From positions 1 through 64,000 of the forward strand of contig JAYSSR010000083.1 of the NCBI GenBank assembly GCA_043720395.1: a stretch of 64,000 bases of DNA. Reading direction: 5' to 3'. Both the position numbers and the translations under genes were made by a program. The notes beneath the pieces were generated by a model, which worked only from the letters and a program-made list of their open reading frames with translations, was not told the origin of the DNA and did not search any database. The stretch is from JANOYY01 sp043720395 (GTDB taxonomy: Bacteria; Actinomycetota; Acidimicrobiia; Acidimicrobiales; JANYDT01). Of this stretch, positions 24,781-33,859 are shown in pieces (position 1 is the first letter of the stretch; every line of letters starts with the position of its first letter).

Positions 24781-24830
24781 AAGTCATGCGAGGAACTTCC
24801 GCTTGCCGCATCCGGTCGTGCCGACCTCCG

Positions 24831-25232
24831 TCACGACGCGACCTCCCAGTCGGGCACAACGGTTCCATCGTCGCGGCTGTCGAAGCGCACGCGCATTGGT
24901 TGCCCTGCGACGAGCGATGGGCGCCCGGGGAGGTGGCCGACGAGTCGCACGGGCGCGTCGTCCAAGGCCACGAGCACAAGTGTGAACGGCACCGGGAAGG
25001 CCGCATGCGTCTGATGTTCGACCACGGTCCATGTGTAGAGGGTCCCTGTGCCGGGGACCGCCCGCCAGGCGCTGTCCCAGCTCCCGCAGGCGGAACAGTA
25101 CGCAGTCGGCGCGTGAAGGACCGCGTCGCAGGATCGGCAGTACCGCACCGCCAGTTCGCCGCGTGACGCCGCCTCGAAGAAGCCGCCCGTGTCGATGTCG
25201 TCGGTGACAGGGAGCGAGCGCGGGGCCGGCAT
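24831..25232 (-). CDS. DUF35 zinc-ribbon/OB-fold protein
   Basis: A 133-residue protein. The N-terminal zinc ribbon CRSCDAVLHAPTAYCSAC (C-x2-C-x12-C-x2-C) is followed by an OB-fold (GTLYTWTVVEHQTH to FDSRDDGTVVPDWEV). DUF35 proteins partner thiolase-like enzymes; the best understood is the lyase pair of steroid side-chain degradation (Ltp2 with the DUF35 domain of ChsH2), where the OB-fold helps place the acyl-CoA. The ATG at 25232 overlaps the thiolase stop, so the two are co-translated. This pairing is the strongest clue to its role. Confidence 0.85.
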   Translation of the reverse strand: MPAPRSLPVTDDIDTGGFFEAASRGELAVRYCRSCDAVLHAPTAYCSACGSWDSAWRAVPGTGTLYTWTVVEHQTHAAFPVPFTLVLVALDDAPVRLVGHLPGRPSLVAGQPMRVRFDSRDDGTVVPDWEVAS

Positions 25233-26422
25233 CACGCGGCCCGCAGGATGAGGGCGCTACCTGGCGGAAGGGCCGAGGACGTTACGAGGCAGGTCCTCGC
25301 GCCCTGCACCTGACCGGTCGATCGGCCGCGGATCTGCTTCACCCCTTCGACGATGTGGCCCATTCCGTGGATGTAGCCCTCGGAGAGGTGGCCCCCGCCG
25401 GTGTTGATCGGCACCGTCCCGCCGAGTTCGATCGCGCCACTCGCGGCGAAGGGACCGCCCTCGCCCTTCTTGCAGAATCCATAGTCCTCAAGCTGCAGGA
25501 GCACGGTGATGCTGAAGCAGTCGTAGAGCTGCGCAACGTCGATGTCTTCTGGCCCCATCCCGGCCCGGCGATAGAGGGCGCGGGCGGTGGCCTGAGCGGA
25601 GCCGTCGGTGATCGATTCGCGCCACAGGATCGGGAACTGCTGGCCGGGCTGCGGTCGCGCGGGTGCCGCTTGCGCAACGGCACGGATCAATGCAGGCGGG
25701 TTCGGCGCGTCCATGGCTCGTTCCGTCGAAGTCACGATCACCGCAGCGGCGCCGTCGGTTTCCAGGCAGAAGTCGAACAGGCGCAGAGGTTCGGAGATCC
25801 ACCTTGCACCGAGGTAGTCATCCATCGTGAGCGGGCGGCCGTGCATCTGCGCCGCCGGGTTCGTGAGGGCACGGTTGCGGCACGCGATCGGTATCGCTCC
25901 GAGCTCAGTCTCCGTTGTTCCGTATTCGATCATGTGTCGACGCGCTGCCATCGCGAAGATCTGGCCGGGCGTGTTCATACCGTATGGTGCGAAGAACTCG
26001 TCGTAGGAGCCGTCTCCGCCGACCCGTTGCGCCGTCGCCGACGGCGGTGCCTGACCGTACCTTCGTCCGGACCTGCCGTTGAGCGCACGGAACACGAGGA
26101 CGTTGGTCGCGAGGCCTGCGCGGACCGCTGCGACCGCCTGACCGACCATCGCGCTCGGCGCGACGCCCCCTGGCCCGACGGCACCCCAGTACTCGACGTT
26201 GTCGAGTCGCATTGTGTGGATGAGGTCGTTCGTGCGCACGAGGTTCGAGTCGCACGTGACGATCCCGTCGATGTCCCCGACGCTCAGGCCGGCATCGACG
26301 ATCGCGGCGAGCGACGCCTGGATGGCAAGCGTCAGATCGGACCGGCCGGAGTTCCTGCTGTAGTCGGTCGTGCCGATTCCGGAGACGGCGCAGCGGTCGC
26401 GGTGCTCGGTTTCGGCGGTCAT
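25232..26422 (-). CDS. thiolase-superfamily protein (SCP2/Ltp2-like)
   Basis: A 396-residue thiolase-fold protein. I chose the ATG at 26422 (MTAETEHRDRCAVSG); a TTG start at 26446 is possible. Recognisable pieces are VSGIGTTDYSR, AVAAVRAGLATNVLVFRA, the linker GMNTPGQIFAMAARRHM, ETDGAAAVIVT, DVAQLYDCFSI and GGGHLSEGYIHGMGH. The usual nucleophilic Cys of biosynthetic thiolases is not obvious in the first half, as in the SCP2/Ltp2 branch that acts as a retro-aldol lyase with a DUF35 partner. The adjacent DUF35 gene supports that reading. Confidence 0.82.
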   Translation of the reverse strand: MTAETEHRDRCAVSGIGTTDYSRNSGRSDLTLAIQASLAAIVDAGLSVGDIDGIVTCDSNLVRTNDLIHTMRLDNVEYWGAVGPGGVAPSAMVGQAVAAVRAGLATNVLVFRALNGRSGRRYGQAPPSATAQRVGGDGSYDEFFAPYGMNTPGQIFAMAARRHMIEYGTTETELGAIPIACRNRALTNPAAQMHGRPLTMDDYLGARWISEPLRLFDFCLETDGAAAVIVTSTERAMDAPNPPALIRAVAQAAPARPQPGQQFPILWRESITDGSAQATARALYRRAGMGPEDIDVAQLYDCFSITVLLQLEDYGFCKKGEGGPFAASGAIELGGTVPINTGGGHLSEGYIHGMGHIVEGVKQIRGRSTGQVQGARTCLVTSSALPPGSALILRAA

Positions 26423-26559
26423 CGTGTGCGATCTCGCATGGTTCAAGTTTCTCGCTTCTCCGCGAGGCTGCGGGGACGCAATCGGACCATGCCGAGCGAG
26501 TCCCTGTCAACAATCATGATGAGGAATGGCGCTCGACGTCGGCCGCTAGCGTCGAGCGG

Positions 26560-27408
26560 ATGACCCACCGCAGTTCTGCCGGTCCCGCGCGTCGCAAGGG
26601 CGCATCGACGACCGTGACGGCCCGACCCGCCGCGGTTGCATCGAAACCGAACTGCATAGCCATTGCCCCGAGCGGTGGCCTGAACCGACCCCTGAAAACG
26701 TCCGAAGTGGTCGCACGCGATGTTGTTCGCGACATCATCGAGCGCCGCCTGCAGCCTGGCGACAGCCTTCCACCTGAAACCGCAATGCAGGAACTCTACG
26801 GAGTGAGTCGGGAGTCCTTGCGTGAGGGGCTCCGCCTGCTGGAAGTTCAAGGGCTCATCACGATACGTCGCGGCCCGGGAGGTGGGCCCATCGTCGGAAC
26901 CGTCGATCCGGCGAATCTCGGCCGTGTGTCGACGCTATACTACTATCTTGCGGGCGCGACGTATCGGGAACTCTTCGACGCCTGGGTGCTCTCGGAGGCG
27001 ATGATCGCCGAATTGGCGGCGTCGAATCCGAGCGCGGAACAACGTATGGCGGCGCTTGGCCAATACCTTGCGAAGGGTTCGGCCCCACAGTCCGAAGCGG
27101 AAATCGACGTATTCATCGGTGCGCACGTTGGGTTCCACGCGGCGATTGCCGACCTCGCGGGCAATCGGGTGCTGTCCTTGGTGCTGCAGACGAGCGGCCA
27201 AATCGTGAGCCACCACATGGCCATGGAGGACGACCCGAGAGCGCTGGCTGACATGTTGGAGCGCGAGCACCTTGGTCTCGCGAAAGCGATCATCGCGGGC
27301 AAGCCTGCCAAGGCCCGCCGACTCATGGAGGAACACATCCGCAGTGTCGTTGCGGTGAACGAGGCGCACTTCGGTCACAAGATCGACAACTTCATCGAGT
27401 GGCGCTGA
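26560..27408 (+). CDS. FadR/GntR-family transcriptional regulator
   Basis: A 282-residue protein. A poorly conserved 40-residue Pro/Ala/Arg-rich leader precedes the winged helix: VVARDVVRDIIERRLQPGDS, LPPETAMQELYGVSRESLRE, GLITIRRGPGGGPIVG. The C-terminal all-helical FCD domain carries metal/ligand His residues (GAHVGFHAAIAD, VSHHMAME, EHLGLAKAI, EEHIRSVV). FCD regulators sense acids or acyl-CoAs. It is divergent from the thiolase-DUF35 operon, which it may control through the 137-base shared upstream region. The real start may lie downstream near residue 40. Confidence 0.85.
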   Translation: MTHRSSAGPARRKGASTTVTARPAAVASKPNCIAIAPSGGLNRPLKTSEVVARDVVRDIIERRLQPGDSLPPETAMQELYGVSRESLREGLRLLEVQGLITIRRGPGGGPIVGTVDPANLGRVSTLYYYLAGATYRELFDAWVLSEAMIAELAASNPSAEQRMAALGQYLAKGSAPQSEAEIDVFIGAHVGFHAAIADLAGNRVLSLVLQTSGQIVSHHMAMEDDPRALADMLEREHLGLAKAIIAGKPAKARRLMEEHIRSVVAVNEAHFGHKIDNFIEWR

Positions 27409-27440
27409 TGCTCTACCTACGTGGCGAGTCGACGTCACGG

Positions 27441-28283
27441 CTACACGGCCGCTGCAGCGCTCGACTCGATGAGCCTGAGTAGGTCGTCGCGTGTTGCGGA
27501 GCCGCGCGGCAGCACCACCAGCCGATCGACGCCGAGTGCCCGATACTGTTCGATGAGTTCTGGCGTGAGCGGCACGGGCGGAGGCGTCACCGAGATCTCG
27601 AGGGACGCAAGCGACGATGGCCGGTCGTGCTGCGTGCCAGCCTGAGCCAGGGCCGCGAGGCATTTCGCCGTGCGCTCCACGTCGAGTCCGAACCCGTACC
27701 AGCCCTCGCACAGTCGTACCGCTCGCGAGTACGCGGGTTCGGAGTGCCCGCCCATCACCACAGGGATCGGACGCTGCACCGGGCGCGGATACGCCTGCAC
27801 GCCCGAGAACGACCAGTACGGGCCCACATGTGCGGGCGTTTCCATCGTCCACACCGCTCGCATCGCGGCGATCGCGTCCTCAGTGCGTCCACCGCGATCG
27901 TTGTACGGCACGTGGAGGGCATCGAACTCCGGACGCAGATATCCAGCGCCGACACCGAAAATCAAGCGTCCTTTCGACGCCACATCGAGCGATGCCATCT
28001 CCTTCGCCAGGACGAGCGGATTGCGCTGCGGAAGGATGATGATGCCGGTGGCGAGGCGGATCGTAGTTGTCTGTGCTGCGATGAACGCCAGTGCAACTGC
28101 TGGGTCGAGCATCGGCGTGAGCGGACCCGCCGGTGACGGCGGTGCCTGTGGGTCGGGCAGCACCACATGCTCGCCGGTCCAAACGGAATCGAATCCGGCC
28201 GCCTCCGCGGCGATCGCGATTTCGGCACCGACGTAGGGATCGCCGCACACGTTGTTGTTGATCGAGAACAGTCCGAGGTTCAT
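27441..28283 (-). CDS. LLM-class F420-dependent oxidoreductase
   Basis: A complete 280-residue LLM protein: LGLFSINNNVCGDPYVGAEI, FDSVWTGEHVVLPDPQ, TTIRLATGIIILPQRNPLVL, the loop RLIFGVGAGYLRPEF, PVQRPIPVVMGGHSEPA and a helical tail. This TIM-barrel family uses coenzyme F420 (sometimes FMN) to oxidise or reduce diverse substrates, and actinobacteria hold dozens of paralogues. It converges on the GntR gene with 32 bases between. It is the intact counterpart to the decayed paralogue at 18 kb. Confidence 0.85.
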   Translation of the reverse strand: MNLGLFSINNNVCGDPYVGAEIAIAAEAAGFDSVWTGEHVVLPDPQAPPSPAGPLTPMLDPAVALAFIAAQTTTIRLATGIIILPQRNPLVLAKEMASLDVASKGRLIFGVGAGYLRPEFDALHVPYNDRGGRTEDAIAAMRAVWTMETPAHVGPYWSFSGVQAYPRPVQRPIPVVMGGHSEPAYSRAVRLCEGWYGFGLDVERTAKCLAALAQAGTQHDRPSSLASLEISVTPPPVPLTPELIEQYRALGVDRLVVLPRGSATRDDLLRLIESSAAAAV

Positions 28284-28334
28284 GGACGGAAGCTAACTCG
28301 TTCGGAAGGAGATCAAGCAGACAGGCAGTGACGC

Positions 28335-28397
28335 GCCGATCGGCGTCCCCGAAGGAACGCCGACCGGCAGCGAACGATTCAGGCAACCTTGGTTGCC
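28335..28397 (-). terminator. hairpins after the Ig-like repeat gene
   Basis: Downstream of the minus-strand stop at 28414, GGCAACC and GGTTGCC (28382-28397) form a small palindrome. Then GCCGATCGGCGT (28335-28346) and ACGCCGACCGGC (28357-28368) form a 12-bp stem with one mismatch. One or both are likely to end the transcript. Confidence 0.5.
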
Positions 28398-28413
28398 AAA
28401 CAGAGCCAGTCGC

Positions 28414-30153
28414 TCAGGTGACGGTCAGCGAAACCGGCGAAGTGTAGGAGCCGAGCGCAGCGACGGTGCCGACGATTGCCACGGCATACGTTCCGGCGGC
28501 TGCCCCGGCCGGAATCGCGAGGTTGACGGTGGTGCCGACCGTGTTGGGGTTGACCGTGTACGTCGTAACCATGCCCGTGGGCCCACCCGTGACCGTAAAG
28601 GTGATCGGGACGGGTGTGACCGACGCGGACCAGGTCACCGGGACCGTCACGATCAGCGTCGTGCCCTTTGCGGCTGAGACTGCGCTCGGCACCGTCATTG
28701 TGAACGACGTGGTGTTGACCGTCGCCGTCCCGATAACGAGCGTGAGGTTGCTCTTGAACTCGATTCCACCTTGCACGGTGGTGAACGTCACGGCGTAGGA
28801 GCCGGGCACCGTGGCAGCCGTTGTTGAGATCGTGATCGTGAGGACAGAACCGCTCACACTGTACGAAGCGGATGCACCTGCGGGCAGGCCAACAACCGAG
28901 AGCGCCGGGACTCCCGTGGCGGTCGTTGTGACTGCCACCGTGCCACTCGCCCCAGGCGCGAGCGCGAGCGGGTTCGGCGAGATCGTGGACGAGTTTGTGG
29001 TTTCGGTAATGACGAGTGTGAGTGTCGCTGCGACGCTCACACTGTCACTCGCCGCTCGGATGCCGATCGCGTAGGTGCCGGGGGTGGCGGCGCTGTTCAC
29101 CGTGACCGTGAGTAGCGACGCGACGGCCGTTGTTCCGTTCGTGCCGAACGCTGCCGTGACACCCGCAGGCAGGGGATCGGTCGTCCACGTGACGTTCGAC
29201 GCGCTGACGGCGCGGGAGAGGGCGGCCGTCGTCGTGCCACTCGCGCCACGCGGAAGGGTGAGCGACGCTGGCGTCAAAGTGACACCGACGCTCGTGACGT
29301 TCAGTACGAAGGTTGCCGTGCGGCCCCGGACCCGGACGGTGACCGTTGTCGTGCCGAGACTGGTGGACGGCCCGGCCGTGAGGCGGATCGTGGACGTCGC
29401 TGCGGTGCCGGGGATCGGATCAATCGAACCGGTCGCGCCCGATGGCAGATTTTCCAGGCTGCCGAGCAATTCCTCATTGAAGCCGCCGGTTCGCGTGATC
29501 TTCAACGTGGCCGTGGTCGTGCCACCGGCAGGGACCGAAACGGTGGCTGGGTCGACGGCGAGCGTGTAGTCCTTGAAGGGCGTCGTGGATGTCGTGGTCG
29601 CCGCGATGGTGGTCGTGGGCGACGTCGTCGTGGTGACGACAGAAGGCAGCGTGGTAGGAGTCGGAGGGGACGTCGGGAGCACCGTGGTCGCACCGACGCG
29701 CACCTTGATGGTGGCCCGTGACGTCTGCCCCTTGCTCGATCCGCTGACGGTCAGCGTGAAGTTCTTCGGGGCCATCGTGGAGCGGGCCGAGATGATGAGC
29801 GTCGAGACCTTGGACGCCGTCCGAAGCGGGTTCGCGGTCGTTGTAACCGTGACGCCCGCCGGGAGACCGTTGACGCCGAGGTAGATCGGGTTGCTAAAGC
29901 CCTTGGTGCGCGTCGACGTGATGACGACCGAGGAGTTCGTGCCGGGCGCAATGTCGACGGTGGTCGGACTCACACGTAGCGAGAACAAGACTTTTGGTGC
30001 TGCTTTGACCTTGGTTGCTGCCCCGGAACTGCCTGCGAAGCCGACAGGCAGCATCAACGCGACTGCGGTCACAGCCGCGATTGCGGCAACGGTAGGACGC
30101 AGCCGATTACGGGCGAACCGAACATTCCGGTTGGGTGTGCTGGGAAGTGGCAT
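28414..30153 (-). CDS. exported Thr/Ser/Val-rich protein with tandem Ig-like domains
   Basis: A 579-residue protein with a long signal peptide (basic RFARNRLRP, then AAIAAVTAVALMLPVGFAGSSG, cleaved near AGSSGA). The mature part has about five repeats of roughly 95 residues with the pattern 'P..v.v..G....v.v...r..gf...i.l...gLPaGvt..' that is typical of Ig-like/BACON-like surface domains. Repeats 1 and 2 are separated by a PTSPPTPTTLP and TTTTSPTTTIAATTT linker, probably glycosylated. No anchor or catalytic domain is seen. The role is likely structural or adhesive at the cell surface. Confidence 0.7.
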   Translation of the reverse strand: MPLPSTPNRNVRFARNRLRPTVAAIAAVTAVALMLPVGFAGSSGAATKVKAAPKVLFSLRVSPTTVDIAPGTNSSVVITSTRTKGFSNPIYLGVNGLPAGVTVTTTANPLRTASKVSTLIISARSTMAPKNFTLTVSGSSKGQTSRATIKVRVGATTVLPTSPPTPTTLPSVVTTTTSPTTTIAATTTSTTPFKDYTLAVDPATVSVPAGGTTTATLKITRTGGFNEELLGSLENLPSGATGSIDPIPGTAATSTIRLTAGPSTSLGTTTVTVRVRGRTATFVLNVTSVGVTLTPASLTLPRGASGTTTAALSRAVSASNVTWTTDPLPAGVTAAFGTNGTTAVASLLTVTVNSAATPGTYAIGIRAASDSVSVAATLTLVITETTNSSTISPNPLALAPGASGTVAVTTTATGVPALSVVGLPAGASASYSVSGSVLTITISTTAATVPGSYAVTFTTVQGGIEFKSNLTLVIGTATVNTTSFTMTVPSAVSAAKGTTLIVTVPVTWSASVTPVPITFTVTGGPTGMVTTYTVNPNTVGTTVNLAIPAGAAAGTYAVAIVGTVAALGSYTSPVSLTVT

Positions 30154-30340
30154 GTGGGCTCCAGAGCTGGACGTTGCCGGCAGCGCAGGTCAGCACTACC
30201 GAGCTTGCCAGCGTACGCGGGCGAGACCTTCAATTCGCGGCTCCCGTGTCAGGGAAGTGTGAGGGAATCGGCGGGGCGCGGAAGCCGCAGCCTGGTTTCA
30301 ATACACGCAACGACCTGTCGGCCGAGATGGGGTCCGCTCC

Positions 30341-30592
30341 ATGTTGCGCAATCCGGGCGTCGTCGAAACCGACCTCGGCGACGAGGTCGTCCTCCTCGAC
30401 CCGCATACTCGGGCGATGTTTTCGCTCAATGCCACGGGTCGCGTCGTCTGGCAATATCTCGACGAGGGCACGGAGGCGATCACGGCGAGACTCGTCGGTC
30501 AATTCGAGGTCTCAGGCGAGCGCGCGCGCAGCGACGTTGCCCTGGTACTTGCGGACCTTCGCTCGGCCGGGCTCATACAAGACCCGGGCTGA
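30341..30592 (+). CDS. PqqD-family peptide chaperone (RRE)
   Basis: An 83-residue protein with the PqqD fold: VVETDLGDEVVLLDP (two strands), MFSLNATGRVVWQYLD (helix with the conserved LN.tg..vW..ld) and VALVLADLRSAGLI. PqqD-like RiPP-recognition elements bind leader peptides of ribosomally made peptides for a modifying enzyme. It is followed after 3 bases by an HprK-like kinase fragment. That pairing is typical of lasso-peptide-like and related gene sets, but no precursor, asparagine synthetase-like or protease gene is present here. Confidence 0.75.
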   Translation: MLRNPGVVETDLGDEVVLLDPHTRAMFSLNATGRVVWQYLDEGTEAITARLVGQFEVSGERARSDVALVLADLRSAGLIQDPG

Positions 30593-30595
30593 GGC

Positions 30596-31075
30596 GTGCG
30601 GTTTCTGGGCTGTCGGATTCTCGCGGACCCGCTCGATCACGATCTGTGTGCTGTCGAGGTCATCGGAGATGTCGCGTCCGACCCGCTGACCCTCCATGGT
30701 GCCATTGGCGAAGCGGTGGCATGGGAGGGCCTGTTCCCCCTCCACGCAGCCGTAGTACATCGGGAAGAACGCACGGTCGCGCTCCTCGGCCCGAGCGGTG
30801 CTGGAAAATCGACCGCCGCCGTTCTTGCTGCACTGGATGGCTGGACGATCCTCGCTGAAGACGCCGCCTGGCTCGACCCCGACACGCTCGAGACGCTGTG
30901 GTCATCGGTGATCCGGACCGTCGGACCGGTGCTCCACACACACGCTGGACCGTTGGGGCAGAGCGCTAACGCGTCGGTCTGGGCGTCGGTCCGAGCATCG
31001 CGTTTCCGTTTGAACGCTGTTCAACGCGAACCTCGCGGGCCGCGCCCCAGAGCAGCGCTGTGGTCTCGGTCTTGA
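30596..31075 (+). pseudogene. HPr-kinase-like protein, truncated
   Basis: A GTG start 3 bases after the PqqD stop opens a frame with LFPLHAAVVHREERTVALLG, the P-loop GPSGAGKSTAAV and WTILAEDAAWLD (Walker B-like), the first half of an HprK-related kinase. After LHTHAGPLGQ (near 30960) the sequence loses family character and runs antisense through the TetR gene to 31075. The normal C-terminal half (about 130 residues) is missing. The RiPP-linked module is therefore broken. Confidence 0.65.
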
Positions 31076-31700
31076 TGTTCTCGATGTCGAGTTCGTCGGA
31101 GTACAGACGGCAGTATGCCCACGCCCGCTCCATCATGCTGAATCCGACGATCCCAAGGGCGGTGGGGTCGGCCGCCGTGCGTCCACCCGTCGCCGCGAGC
31201 AACGTGCCGAACCGCTTCGCCAGTCGTTTGTGGCGTCGCCGTCCTTGCGTAGCGATCCGTTCGTCGGCGGCCGCCGCCTGCGTCCACGCAAACGCGAACG
31301 CGCCGTAAATTTCGAGCATCTCGAAGTACTCATTTACCCATTGACGCAGGCCGACCCGCGTTGCGCCAAGTTGCGGGAGTTTGTCGAGAAGTGAATTGTT
31401 GTCGTCGGCCGCCTTCTCGCCCACCGCCAGCAGCAGATCGCGCTTCGACGCGAAATATGTGTAGACCGAACCACGCGAGACGTCGGCGATCCTCGCGATC
31501 TCGTCGATCGTGGTCCCCGCATACCCATGATCGAGAAAGACGGTGCGCGTCGCTTCGATGATCCGAAGGATCGTTTCTTGAGCGCGAGGCCCGAGAATCT
31601 CTGCTGGTTGACGCTGCACTTCCGGTACCCGGCGCTTGGGTCCGGTCGCTTCGGTCGGCTGTTCGTCCTCGGCGGAGACTGGTCGTGGTGCTCTCGGCAT
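30966..31700 (-). CDS. TetR-family regulator
   Basis: A 244-residue protein. After a 35-residue basic, Pro-rich leader comes the TetR helix-turn-helix: ILRIIEATRTVFLDHGYAGT, TIDEIARIADVSRGSVYTYF, ASKRDLL. The ligand domain follows (YGAFAFAWTQAAAADERIA, MMERAWAYCRLYSDELDIEN). It is the last gene of a minus-strand operon, 11 bases after the acyl-CoA dehydrogenase pair, so it probably represses that operon and responds to an acyl-CoA. ATG 31700 is preferred to a TTG at 31706. Confidence 0.85.
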   Translation of the reverse strand: MPRAPRPVSAEDEQPTEATGPKRRVPEVQRQPAEILGPRAQETILRIIEATRTVFLDHGYAGTTIDEIARIADVSRGSVYTYFASKRDLLLAVGEKAADDNNSLLDKLPQLGATRVGLRQWVNEYFEMLEIYGAFAFAWTQAAAADERIATQGRRRHKRLAKRFGTLLAATGGRTAADPTALGIVGFSMMERAWAYCRLYSDELDIENIKTETTALLWGAAREVRVEQRSNGNAMLGPTPRPTR

Positions 31701-31711
31701 GATCAATGAAC

Positions 31712-32692
31712 TCAGAGAAAACCGAGCATCGGCACGTTCCGGGTCCGCAGGATGGTAGTTCCGATTTCGGCCTCAAGGGTGCGCCAGTCACCGAACAATG
31801 CATCGAGGACATACGCGCGCTTGATCGAGCGGTGGAGTTCGTGCTCCCACGTGAACCCAATTGCACCGAAGCACTGTTGTGCCTGTTGCGATGCGTGCTC
31901 TGCGGCGCGACCGGCAAGACATTTGGCGAGCGTCGATGTCCAAGCGTCGCCGGTGTCCGACGCGTCCTCGACCAGACCGGTTGCACCAACAACGAGTGAG
32001 TGCGCCGACGCGAGTCGATGCTGCAGCGCCTGGAACACGCCGATGGGTTTGCCGTATTGCACCCGATCCTTCGTGTAGGCCACGGCGATACGAACCATAT
32101 GCGCGCCTACGGCAACCAGTTCTGCAGCGAGGAGCCGACGAGCGGTACCGACGATCTCGTTTTTAGCCGCTTCGGCGGTCGTCGGATCGAGCCACGTGAG
32201 CGAACTCGACGGCAGTGACCCCGTGAGGCGAACGAGGCCGAGCCAAGGATCTTCAGCCTCAACGGTGGTCGCTTGCAACGTGTGGGCTTCGTTCGTGACG
32301 ACGAGCACCGATGGTGCATCGCCGCCGACTTCGATGACAAGTCTTCGTTCGGCAAGCGGCGCGGTCAGAAGGACGTCGATGTGGATTCGTTGCAATGCGT
32401 TGTCCCAGCGGGCGGGTCCGTCGGGTCCGGGGATGGCAACGGCCGCATCGCCAAGCACGGCATCACCGGTGGTCTTTGCGAGCGTACGGGCGAGTTCCGC
32501 ACCGAGGGCATCGGCGCTCGACAGTGTGGCTCCCTTCACGTCGAAGAGCGTTCGCAGTGCCGTGGGGGCATCGTCGGCGAGGACGTCGTCCCAGCCGAGT
32601 TCAGCCAGCCGCGTCGACAGTGGCGCAGCGGCGTCCTCAGTCAGGAGGTGGCGCAGGCTTTCGCGCAGCAGGTCCAGTGTGTCCGCGTCCAT
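31712..32692 (-). CDS. acyl-CoA dehydrogenase, small/beta-type subunit
   Basis: A 326-residue, degenerate acyl-CoA dehydrogenase. The N-terminal two thirds are divergent, with weak FAD-site motifs. The C-terminal helical domain is clear: AVAYTKDRVQYGKPIGVFQA, LQHRLASAHSLVV, AQQCFGAIGFTWEHELHRS. Such short partners form alpha2-beta2 dehydrogenases with a full-length subunit, as in the steroid side-chain enzymes (ChsE-type, FadE26/27, FadE28/29). The gene starts 3 bases after its partner's stop, supporting a heteromer. The substrate may be a bulky cyclic acyl-CoA (inference). Confidence 0.85.
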   Translation of the reverse strand: MDADTLDLLRESLRHLLTEDAAAPLSTRLAELGWDDVLADDAPTALRTLFDVKGATLSSADALGAELARTLAKTTGDAVLGDAAVAIPGPDGPARWDNALQRIHIDVLLTAPLAERRLVIEVGGDAPSVLVVTNEAHTLQATTVEAEDPWLGLVRLTGSLPSSSLTWLDPTTAEAAKNEIVGTARRLLAAELVAVGAHMVRIAVAYTKDRVQYGKPIGVFQALQHRLASAHSLVVGATGLVEDASDTGDAWTSTLAKCLAGRAAEHASQQAQQCFGAIGFTWEHELHRSIKRAYVLDALFGDWRTLEAEIGTTILRTRNVPMLGFL

Positions 32693-32695
32693 GGT

Positions 32696-33859
32696 TCAGC
32701 TCTCCCTCGGCATGCCGAGCACGCGTTGCGCGACCAGCGTCCGCTGGATTTCCTGCGACCCGCCGTAGATCCCTGCGGCGCGACTCATGTGGAAATCCGT
32801 TCGCAGCCAGGCGAGGTCCTCGTCGAGGTGGAAGCGCTGGCCGAGCAGCTGGCGGATCGAGTCGTAGACGGCAACCTCAGCGTCGACGAGGAGCAGCTTG
32901 TCGATCGATGCTTCCGGCCCGAGGGCCTCTTCGCTGGCGAGGCGCTGCACGGTTCTGCGTGTGTGTGCGCGAAGCGCCGCAGTCAGGGTGTACGCGTGGC
33001 CGAGCAGGGCGGCTTGTTGTGCCGGTGCGGGGGGTCGGTCTTCGGTGAGGGCGAGCATATGACGCAGCCGGTTGTGGAAGCGTCCCTGCTGGAGCCACGG
33101 CCACGCGCCTCGCTCCCACTGGAGCATGTACATGGCGACGCCCCATCCGCCGCCGAGTTCCCCGATGACATGGTCGGCGGGAAGGTACGCGCCGTCGAAG
33201 AACATCTCGCTGACGTGGGTGTTGTCGGCCTGTGTGCGAATGGCCCGGAGCTCCACGCCTGGCTGATCGAAGTCGACCATGACCATGCTGAGCCCACGAT
33301 GGCCGGGGCCGCCGGAGCGGACCATGATGAGACCCCGGTCAGCCATGTGCCCGTAGGACGCCCAGATCTTCTGACCGGTCACGCGGTAGCCGTCGCCATC
33401 TGGTTCGAGGCGGGTTCGCAGCGACGCGAGGTCGCTGCCGGCGTCGGGTTCGGAGAAGCCCTGTGCCCACGATTCCTCGCCACGAAGGTACGAAGCAATG
33501 TGGGCCACGGCAAGATGGGGCGCGTACACGAGCAGCGCCGGCACGAGGATCTCCAGCGTGGTGAACGACTCGGGCACGGGGATGTCGAGCAGCGACAGCG
33601 TGTCGAACATCGCGCTGCGCGACGTCGGGTCGCCTCCGAGCCCGCCGACCATTTCGGGCCAGCCAATGCGGGACCACCCGGTTTCGAACAGAAGACGTTG
33701 CAACTCGGCAAGGCGCACGTGGCTCTCTTCGAGCGACGACGGCTTGTAGCCCATGAACGGTGCGAAGCGGCCGTCGGCCCGCAGCGCCGTTTCGAGCGCT
33801 TTCGCGTAGGCGTGGGGCGAGTCGAATTGTTCCGGCCTTGGCGGGGCGTCGGTGGTCAT
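32696..33859 (-). CDS. acyl-CoA dehydrogenase, large/alpha-type subunit
   Basis: A 387-residue subunit containing GWSRIGWPEMVGGLGGDPTS, the FAD/substrate motif WAQGFSEPDAGSDLASLRTR, GYRVTGQKIWASYGHMADRG and the family-typical IYGGSQEIQRTLVAQRVLG ending. It would carry the FAD with the adjacent smaller subunit. First gene of the operon with that partner and TetR. Upstream lies a 247-base divergent region shared with an SDR gene and containing an inverted repeat. Within this window it is one of three acyl-CoA dehydrogenase polypeptides. Confidence 0.88.
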   Translation of the reverse strand: MTTDAPPRPEQFDSPHAYAKALETALRADGRFAPFMGYKPSSLEESHVRLAELQRLLFETGWSRIGWPEMVGGLGGDPTSRSAMFDTLSLLDIPVPESFTTLEILVPALLVYAPHLAVAHIASYLRGEESWAQGFSEPDAGSDLASLRTRLEPDGDGYRVTGQKIWASYGHMADRGLIMVRSGGPGHRGLSMVMVDFDQPGVELRAIRTQADNTHVSEMFFDGAYLPADHVIGELGGGWGVAMYMLQWERGAWPWLQQGRFHNRLRHMLALTEDRPPAPAQQAALLGHAYTLTAALRAHTRRTVQRLASEEALGPEASIDKLLLVDAEVAVYDSIRQLLGQRFHLDEDLAWLRTDFHMSRAAGIYGGSQEIQRTLVAQRVLGMPRES

